From contig NC_065537.1 in assembly GCF_932294415.1 (NCBI RefSeq), positions 2,542,001 through 2,606,000 of the forward strand: a stretch of 64,000 bases of DNA. Direction: 5' to 3'. The notes below the pieces were generated by a model, which worked only from the letters and a program-made list of their open reading frames with translations, was not told the DNA's origin and did not search any database. Origin of the DNA: Quercus robur (lineage: Eukaryota > Streptophyta > Magnoliopsida > Fagales > Fagaceae). Made by a program: the position numbers and the translations under genes. Shown here piece by piece: positions 56,173 to 64,000 of the stretch; positions within the stretch are counted from its first letter, which is position 1, and every line of letters starts with the position of its first letter.

Positions 56173-57208
56173 TGTAAAGTTGTAATTTACAACTATGTAT
56201 ATGTTGGTTTTAATTCCGTGTCAAATTTGATTGTATTTCTATTCAATCATTTCCCTGTATTTTTTGTGGGATTTTATGTAAGGGCTTTATGTGAGAGTTT
56301 GGTGAAGAATCTGTGAAGAAGTGGTTTTCACGACTGCTGACCCACAAAACATGCTACGTGAGAAGCACATGCTGGAATTTGAAGAGTCCTTGACATGCTG
56401 GATTTTCGCGAGTAACTCGCGACTCAGGCTAAGTCGTGAGTGACCCGCGAAACTCACTGCCTGTTACTTTTTAGAATGTGACTTTTTCCATTCTTTACCA
56501 ACACTATATAAATCCCTGTTATCCACGAAATGTAAGAAGAAGAAGGAGTATTTTTAGAACAAACTTTTGAGAGAGAAACCCTAGTCAAATACTTGAGAGT
56601 TAGAGATTGTTTTTACCCATAATCCTCTACATCATTTCTCTAAAGTTTCCATCTACTCCCACCTCTCCATCTACACATCCTTGAGAGGTTCTTAGCCCAA
56701 AAATTTACCTTACCCACTCTAAGTATTGAGAGAAGTTTTGGTGCCTTTGGGAAGTATTGGAAGAAGCCATTGAGTGGCGGATGCAATTGGGCAGAATTGC
56801 GAGATCCAGATAGCTAGTGAAGACAAGACTCCAAGAACTCTGTTGGTAGCAAGAGCTTGGAGGGCTCAAGTACATTGGGTAGATTAGGCTTGGAGGGTCT
56901 TTTTGATATTCTTGTACTCCAACTTATTCACTAGTGGATCAATTTCGTGTTGGAAGGCCGCAGAAAGGTTTTTCGCCGAGTACTTTGGTTTCCTCTTCGA
57001 TTACACGTCTCAGTGTTATTTTGTGTTTGCATTTCTCTTCCCTACTCTTTAAGCTTTACATTTATTGCTTATTGTACTTGCTTATGGCTTAGAGTAGTGT
57101 TCTGGTTTATTACACTTGTTTTATTTTTGTTCTGCACTTAGATAAATTAGAGACTTAAAATTGAGGGTCTAAATAAGTATTAGTGTTTTCATACTAATTG
57201 AGCTTTCA
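56173..57208 (+). repeat. 3' LTR, family B
   Basis: It begins TGTAAAGTTGTAATTTAC and ends GAGCTTTCA. TCGCGAG, CTCGCGAC and CGCGAAAC words lie at 56405-56450. A TATA box CTATATAAAT is at 56504-56513. It has the same ends as the solo LTRs at 17573 and 20760. Confidence 0.93.
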
Positions 57209-57513
57209 CATATAATTCTTTTCCAATATAATCAACATTAACGATGACCTTAGTTCATCACAAAATGTATTTGGTCGTCCAACTTCCTCATATGAAGAAG
57301 TGTTTTCGATGGAAAATATCAAGTGCTTACCATGGCATTTTATGGTCGAAAATGAGTGTTAGCAACTATCTTGTCGGTAATAAAAGATTATCGACAAGGC
57401 TTTGCCGACGAACGTCGATGGCCTTTTGCCATCAGCACTACTAATCTGCGACAGCCTTTTGTGTTATTGCGACAAACTCTAGCCATCACTAATAGCAATC
57501 TTTTTTTATAGTG
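57209..57513 (+). mobile_element. CACTA terminus, truncated by the family B LTR
   Basis: On the minus strand it begins CACTATAAAAAAAGATTGC and continues with words such as TTGTCGCA, GATGGC and GCCGACG. This is a different CACTA family from the one ending at 47661. Its left part is missing at the LTR end, so the LTR element probably inserted into it. Confidence 0.65.
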
Positions 57514-57615
57514 TCTAAGTGTTATACATAATATGTAATTGTTCAGATTTGTTGTCACAGAAGTTTTGTTAGAATAATAAATTCATCACTTGATAAAAAG
57601 TATCTTGTCAAATAA

Positions 57616-57648
<33 letters not shown>

Positions 57649-58252
57649 AAAAGCTCAAGCGTAGTATTTATTGTTGCTACGCTTCTGTTAAGTCACATCA
57701 ATGATTACATTATCTACCTATTCCCATTTCTCCCCACTACTTCCAACCATAACTTCCATTTTACCTTCTCATCTCTCCATTATTCTCAACCTTATTGTCA
57801 CTCTTCATATATCTCTTCTTTGTCCTTTTATTTTGACTCTTGTTATCTCTATTATATTACTATAAATATGACATTCTCTATTACATTCTATACATATTTT
57901 CTCATATGAAAAAGGTTATCACTCTCTCTCTCTCTCTCTCTCATGTTTTATTTTTGTGTGAATTTTTTATTTTTTTCATATCTACTTTAGATTGATGTAT
58001 TTATGAGTTCTTTAGAATTTTACCTTGAGTTGCAATTTGGTTTTTTGTTTTTAAGTCATTATCTTTTTTTTTTTTTTTTCTATGATTGTTAAATGTTATT
58101 CTATTGCATATAAATATATGTTATAAGAATATAATGTTATTCTATTATATATCATGGCTTGGATAATTTGGTGTTTGACTTATGACTATATTTTTTATTT
58201 TGATACTTCTTTTTCTCATTTTATTTTCTATTTCTCTCCCAAAAAAAGGTGA

Positions 58253-58299
<47 letters not shown>

Positions 58300-59400
58300 G
58301 TTAATACGATTTGGTAGTGTATTTGAAGTTTTCTATCACAAATCTTCTCTCTTCCTCTTTTAGCTTTTTAAATTTTTTTTTTTTGACATAATACTTAGTT
58401 ATTTTGGAAGTGAGGTATAAATTTATATTAAAACACAATGTTGGCTATGTATTTGAATGTGTCTATCAACTATTAAAATTAAACCACCCAAGATGAATAC
58501 GTATAGACAAATTTTTTATTTTTATTTTTCATTGATTTATTGTTTAGTTATAATATTAAAATTAATGTAAATGAATATGTAAAGTTAAAACTTCTGAAGA
58601 TGAATTTGTATAACCATTATATTTATATACTTAATATTGTCATAAAATTAAAAGTAAAAATTAAATAATAAAAGGAATAATGATGAGACCAATGATTTGA
58701 TGGATGAGAAGGCTCAATAGGAGTGTAATAACATATCAAAATGCGATATGCAAATCTAGTTAAAGGAAATTAAATCTTAATAAATAAAAGTGTATGTAGT
58801 CAAAAAAAAAAAAAAAAAATCATGTTCTCTTTATGCTTTTATATAGATTATTTTCTTTCATTTTGATAGATGAAATGTTCAATTTTAGACACAAAGTCTA
58901 CCTTTTTCCTACATATTATTTTAAATGTTAAATTTATAATATGGTATAGTCTCTTAAAAATGTCTAAAAAATATACAGTTTCAATCTCATATATCTATAT
59001 TAGTAAATAAAACTCAATCAATAGTTCAAAACTACTCTTATGATAAGAAAAATTATAAATATAATAATATCTTTTTTGGAGAATGAGAATTATGAATGAT
59101 GTATTTGAAACTTAAACAGTTTAGTTGTACGTGAAAAACAAATTATAAAAATATAACGCACGATAACACAATTTATCAAAATATGGATCGCTTAAAAAAT
59201 GAATAATATCAATCAAATAAATCCAAATAATAAATTGATGATATATTTTTTGTGATAAATAAATAAAAAATAATTTTAAAAATTGTTTTAAGTTTTTGGG
59301 AGAACAAATTATTTTCACAAAATTATAGAACAAATTATATATTATACCATGACTAAAATATAATTATTTATTCTTAGACATCGCGGGAATCTGCTACTAG
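57616..59400 (+). mobile_element. Non-autonomous Helitron candidate
   Basis: It starts TCTATATATA (preceded by A) and has AAAGCTCAAGCGTAGTAT and CTACGCTTCTG near its 5' end, a common start for plant Helitrons. It ends CTGCTACTAG followed by T, which fits the CTRR-3' end and insertion between A and T. A GC-rich GACATCGCGGG lies near the 3' end; the hairpin is weak. No Rep/helicase is present. It holds CT (57921-57942, 58255-58277) and TA repeats and AT-rich filler. Confidence 0.65.
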
Positions 59401-59891
59401 TTTATAGTAAATATTATCAGACTCAAATAGAATACACAAAAAGATTCTCAACAAAGGAGAGTTTTATTGTACTTATAACATTACGTAGACTTTTCTACTC
59501 ACAGCACTTCCCACTATTTCACTATTTGTTTTCTTATTTCTCTACACATGCATTTGCTTTTTCTTTTACACTTGTCGGATACTATTTCACACATACAGAA
59601 GAATAGCTATATATAGAAAAACTAAGAAGATAACTTCCCAAATTGAAGCATGCAAGGAAGAGTCAAGTAAAGGAATACATCTTCACTTAGAACTCTTCCG
59701 AAGTAGCTGGTTTCCTTCACAATTTTGAATGTGAAAGACAACCACCTACCAACTTAAGCTATTTTCCTTAATCTTATTTTCTAGTCTCCTTAAAGACATG
59801 AAAAACACATAAAAGAATGCACACATGCTTGTGATTCAGGTTGGTGTTGACCCTTATGGTAACATATATATATATATATATATATATAAGT
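59401..59891. other. Spacer between Helitron and OCT pseudogene 3
   Basis: No gene recognised; TA repeat at 59866-59888. Confidence 0.5.
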
Positions 59892-61356
59892 TCACACAGT
59901 TGTACTCTCCTTTTGCTCTTGTTCATCCATGGTGTTACAAAGATTCTTACCCTTTGTCTCTGGCGAAACGATCACAATGAAACCACACAATAATATTGAC
60001 AATCAGAAAATTCCAAAAGATAGGAACTCATTTCTCCTCCCTGCTGAAGTCAATATCGGATCAAATGCTGAACCAACAGATTATATCCTAAACATGAGAA
60101 AAATAAAGACGCCAGTTCTAGCCCAATCTGTATGCCTTCTCTACGACGGCCTACTATAGCACATAGTATGCTGCATATGCCACTTATTATACAGAAGGCA
60201 AACAATGAAATTTTCTTTTCCATCTTGCTATAAAGAACAAGGGTATTAAATTTGAAGGTAATAAGAGTGAGCCATTAAAAATGACACTCAAATAGATGTT
60301 GTAAACCAAATTTTGTACCCCAAATAACATGCCAAAGAATGCCACTCCAATTCCAAAACCAAGAACCATAGTTGCCAATACCCGTTGCAAAGCCCATCTT
60401 CTCTTAAATAATTCCTTCATCAGTTTGTAAGGATTAACGTTTGATATTTCCCCCCTGAGGGGAATGCTGGATAGGTGTAAGTCTAAACTCTTGACTTCTA
60501 TAGATGCAATTCTTCTCAATATTGTTAGGGCTTCTTTGTCACGCCCTTGCATGAAAAGCTATCTATGGGATTCATAGACAAGGAAATAAGTTATGATACA
60601 GTAAAAGATTGCTGGAAAGGAAGTGTAGAGATAGAGAATTCTCCATGATGAACCTCTATTCATATAAGCCAAAGTGGGTAAGGATAATACCCCAACTGTA
60701 TAGGACCAAAATGTAGCTGACCCTATTTGGCCACGCTACCTTTTTCGCACTCTCTGTGTTAACAATATAAGAGAGCATGTCATAATTGATGCACGTCCAA
60801 TCCCACTTACAAGTCTCAACATTGAGTACATCCAAATGCTCATCGAAAATGCCATGAGAAGTGAGACAATGGACATTATTAGACATGAGAGGTAAAGTAA
60901 GTTCTTCCTACCAAGAAGGATGTCACCAAGCATAGCAAGAGTGAATCCACCTATTAGGCTGCCTATGAAGAAGGATGAAGCATGAAGGCCTATCATGAAT
61001 GAACTAGCACATTCGAAACCCCAGTCTGATATAATTGTCTTCTGAGAAGATTCATCCCAAGAGGGCCAAGACCAATCACTTTTTGAGATTTGACACCTGT
61101 TGCATGTTGTGCTGAAGTTGAAGTGCCATTTTGGCTCAGCATCAGTATAGATGCTGATAAATGTTTGTTGTGCATCAAAGAAAGTTGGAACTGAAACGAG
61201 GATGGCTTGCAAGAACTGAGACCACCCAAAACGTCCCATAATTTGTTCAATTGTTTCATCCAGAGACAATGAAGGAAGGACTTGTTTGATCCATGGAGTC
61301 TGTTGCTCGGTTGAGTGAGGCTCTGTGAGATTGTGGATTGTATTTGGTAAGGCCAT
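59892..61356 (-). pseudogene. OCT-family transporter pseudogene (copy 3)
   Basis: The N-terminal third (61356 to 60739) is open: MALPNTIHNLTEPH, SLSLDETIEQIMGRFGW, LAMLGDILLGRKNLLYL and the cysteine-containing loop. Then come lesions. A TAG lies near 60738 in QRVRKR-x-RGQIG. A second TAG lies near 60560, replacing the Trp of ESPRW. A one-base loss lies near 60220 in the KRKxSLF region. About 100 bases are deleted near 60075, removing the ELFPTSVRN motif and much of a helix. Another TGA lies near 60012. It is more damaged than copy 2. The N-terminus is longer than that of copy 1. Confidence 0.9.
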
Positions 61357-62207
61357 ATTGTAATTGTGCTACGTACAGCTTTGATGACTATGGCTAGTAG
61401 AACTATCAATTTAAATACTGATGGTCCTGTGCCCTTGTACATTTATTAGGATAACATCTACGTAACTTTCATGTTTTAGCTTTTACTTAATTGATTGGTT
61501 GTTAACCCATACCTCAACGATTAATTCAATACCTACATAGGATTCACATTCCATGGTTGGTTGGTATATTCCAGTCTCAGACAAGTATCAATGTGAACGA
61601 GGAACGGCTACTTTTATTTGTTTTCAGTAAAGGCATGCAGAACGTTTCTCTATATACTGGTATAAAGAAATCGGATTACTATCAATACAAACACAAAAGC
61701 TAATTAACGTTGTATACATCGTTATATCGACACCAAATGAAAGTGGATTACCATCAATACAAACACTTGCCCATGACTTCGCTTGCTTAAATTGAGCCAA
61801 GACTCCCAGCTGCAAGTTCAACATGTGTTTGATATAACGATGCTTCTGAGGCCAAATCTAAAGCCAACTCTCTTTTACTTAATTTTTATGATGCTAAGTT
61901 AAACGTGTGCTGCATGTTTGAGCTATCAGCACAAACAAAAAAACAAAAATAAAAACAAAAACCCAAAAAACAAAAATGTAGTAATTGACTTTACAATACA
62001 CATTCTTTTACACTTGTTCACATCCACTATTTCACATACATATCCATAATTGATACAAGAATTTTCCACATTTTAATTCATAAAAATGAATGCAAAAAAC
62101 GAGATGTAAAATCATAGATGTTTGTGAGAATCAAAGCCCTTTCACACTCCTATGGCTATTTGGCCTAGGGGCAGCTCTACATGTATCTTAGGGTCATCCT
62201 GACTTGC

Positions 62208-62238
<31 letters not shown>

Positions 62239-62327
62239 TCTAAACTAACATATTTTGACCACCCTAACAAAAATATTACCCACCCTAATTTGAGAATTAC
62301 AAGAATTTTAATTCAATAAAAATAAGA
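61357..62327. other. Upstream region of OCT pseudogene 3 and AT-rich spacer
   Basis: 61357-61530 matches the upstream region of OCT copy 2. Two similar segments near 61672-61700 and 61743-61770 (each with GATTACTATCAATACAAAC or GATTACCATCAATACAAAC) form a short duplication. TA repeat at 62213-62238. No gene recognised. Confidence 0.5.
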
Positions 62328-62499
62328 ATAATGTTACATTCATAACATTTTTACAATAATTTCATAACAAATCTTATGTGATAAGCTGAAATCAGTTACT
62401 AATTCTAATTTGATTTCAATATTGACATCACTTATTATAGCATTAATTACAAATTGTTGTATAAGATTTGTTTTAAAAATGTTGTAGATATAGCATTAC
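62328..62499. mobile_element. MITE with AATG(C/T)TA(C/T) foldback ends
   Basis: The left end ATAATGTTACATTCATAAC and the complement of the right end GTAATGCTATATCTACAAC form inverted repeats that run on through CATTTTTA and ACAAATCTTAT. hAT-type MITEs in plants have similar ends, but I found no 8-bp duplication. Confidence 0.55.
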
Positions 62500-63289
62500 T
62501 CCAAAAGTAATTTTGACCCTCAAGAAAAATATTGTATTCATGAGTTATCCTTGATAGTGCCGGCAGTTATGCATTTTTTGGCTTTGCAGTGGCAATAATT
62601 TTGTTTTCCTTAGTGACTCAAGCTCATAGCTATAGCAAACATTATCCGTTTTTCTTTCTATTCAATATTATCATTTCAATTCTCTTATTTTATTACTCTT
62701 ATCTCAGCACTCTCAATTCCCACTTTATCTCTTATCAATTTTTTTTTTCTTTGTTAGTAGAAAAAAGTGGTAACAGTTCATACATTTTCAGCTTTTTTTT
62801 TTTTTTTTTTGGAGATATTGATATATTCAAGTTATTTTTATATTAAATTTTATAAAATTTAAGTTTCTTAGTGACCATCCTAAAAATGATTCCTGGAGTC
62901 ACCACTAACTTGGCCAGTGACCACATTCAAATTAAGAGCACTTAACTATCTCATAATAAATAAATAAAAAAGCACCCAACTAAGATTGCTAGCTTGCAAA
63001 TCAATTAAGAATAACAATATAACATATTATTATTGTTCTCCCAAGATCCATATATAACCATGGTTAAACCTTCTTTCTAAGATCTCATAATTTCATTTGT
63101 AATGCTGCTTGTATCTGTAGTTTTTCAAGAGAAACATTTTGCACATACACAATTACGTGCCTGCTTCACTTTGCCTCCATTGCCAATGGATGATTTGTGA
63201 GTGATAATTTTGTGGTCTATTGGGAAGAGAGTCCAAAGAATCAGGTGGCTTAGGAATTTGTAACTAGTCTATAATAAACTTTTGGTATC
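62500..63289. other. AT-rich intergenic DNA
   Basis: No gene recognised. Poly-T run near 62794-62812. Confidence 0.5.
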
Positions 63290-64000
63290 GCTAGCTGTTG
63301 TGTTTGTATTCTAGCAAACCTTTTGTCGACATTTTTCTTTATATATCCAATTGACTAGTTTAAAATCACTCCTATGCAAAATTCTCGCGATATATTTTGT
63401 CTTCGTTTGACCAGATTGTATCCATTCGGCAAGTACAGGGTCCAAGCTTTTTAGGGTACTAAGGGTTTGTTTGGATACCGTTTATTGGTAAAAATTGAAA
63501 ACTGAAAATACTATAGCAAAATAATTTTTAAATGTGTAAATAGTGATGTGAGACTTATTTTTAATGAAAATTTTGCTGAAAAAAGAAGTTTGTGGGTCCT
63601 ATGAATAGTGCATGTGACCCATTGACAAATGCAAACGCGCACAACAAGTGTTGAAAATGCTATCCAAACTCCACCTAACTGTTATGTATGTATTCTAGCA
63701 AACTTTTTGTCCTTATTATTATTTTTTTTTCCAGATATCTAATTGATTAGTTTAAATTTTGCAAAATTCTCGTGGACTATTTTGTCTTTGTCCAATTATG
63801 AGCAGATTGTATCCATTCGGCAAATATATGCTGGTTCGAAGTTTATAATAAACAATTTTTTTGGGGGGCACTATTCTAGCAAACCTTTAGTCGTCATTGT
63901 ACTTCAGGTATCCAATTAACTAGTTTGAAATTGAATCATGCAAAATTCTCATGAACTATTTTGTCTTTGTCCCTTTTCAGTCCAATTTAATCTTCCAAAA
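63290..64000. repeat. Three tandem copies of a ~170-190-bp unit
   Basis: Units start near 63305, 63690 and 63870. Each has TATTCTAGCAAAC, TTTTGTC, CCAATTGACTAGTTT-like and GCAAAATTCTCG-like words, and the first two end with GATTGTATCCATTCGGCAA. The first unit is separated from the second by the MITE at 63463-63675. The last may run past the window. Confidence 0.75.
63463..63675. mobile_element. Tourist-like (PIF/Harbinger) MITE, TAA duplication
   Basis: Inverted ends GGGTTTGTTTGGATA and GGTGGAGTTTGGATA (complement of the right end) are flanked by the 3-bp duplication TAA (63460-63462 and 63676-63678). It is 213 bp and noncoding, inserted within the tandem repeat. Confidence 0.82.

Larger units (their letters stand above)
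51735..57208 (+). mobile_element. Sirevirus-like family B element, 5' truncated and pol-less
   Basis: Gag C-terminal half, a long noncoding stretch, a second ORF, a polypurine tract and a complete 3' LTR occur in that order. The 5' LTR, primer site and gag N-terminus are missing: the element starts inside gag, just after the GA repeat. As in family A, no pol domain is present. Confidence 0.87.

Noticed and set aside
59929-60159. Plus-strand open frame of 76 codons
   Set aside because: It is the complement of OCT pseudogene 3; the minus-strand reading matches the OCT C-terminus.

Overview
This window looks like nuclear DNA of a flowering plant, most likely a eudicot and plausibly a woody rosid (inference). 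It is AT-rich, full of simple repeats, and dominated by LTR retrotransposons, DNA transposons and MITEs. The only intact host gene I can support is an uninterrupted 500-codon organic cation/carnitine transporter (OCT, major facilitator superfamily) at 13194-14696 (+). Two decayed paralogues lie at 19041-20585 (-) and 59892-61356 (-). They share upstream sequence with the intact copy, so the promoters were duplicated with the coding regions.

Layout. 1-6369 is a rearranged nest of an Athila/Tat-type Ty3/Gypsy element, holding two large inverted repeats and an internal deletion that fuses the pol start to the integrase C-terminus. 6383-7524 is a truncated Ty1/Copia element. 10522-11425 is an old solo LTR. 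13194-21843 holds OCT copies 1 and 2 with two solo LTRs (17573-18541 and 20760-21843), each with a perfect 5-bp target duplication. 22271-27959 is a decayed Tekay/Del-like Gypsy element on the minus strand. 27990-28625 is a minisatellite. 29059-29456 is a Mutator-type foldback MITE with a perfect 9-bp duplication.

30034-47661 is a three-level nest. The outermost layer is a CACTA element whose right end is at 47661; it appears to have captured a piece of an ERD7-like senescence-domain gene. Inside it is a PIF/Harbinger transposon (33443-47398). Inside an intron of the Harbinger MYB-like gene sits a complete LTR element (34844-42518, duplication AAGTA). 48121-57208 holds fragments of a second LTR family, inserted at its right end into another CACTA relic that ends at 57513. 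57616-59400 fits a non-autonomous Helitron. The last 2.6 kb contains two MITEs and a short tandem duplication.

The most interesting system is the pair of Sirevirus-like families, A (34844-42518) and B (51735-57208). Both carry gag and a second, env-position ORF but no protease, integrase, reverse transcriptase or RNase H. In both, gag stops just after an equivalent W-x-K-x-G segment. In both, a long noncoding region holds a cluster of short family-specific palindromes like those in the family's own LTR, and then a plausible 5'UTR intron leading to the second ORF. This suggests a parasitic gag-only retrotransposon design with its own internal expression module. It is an inference that needs transcript data.
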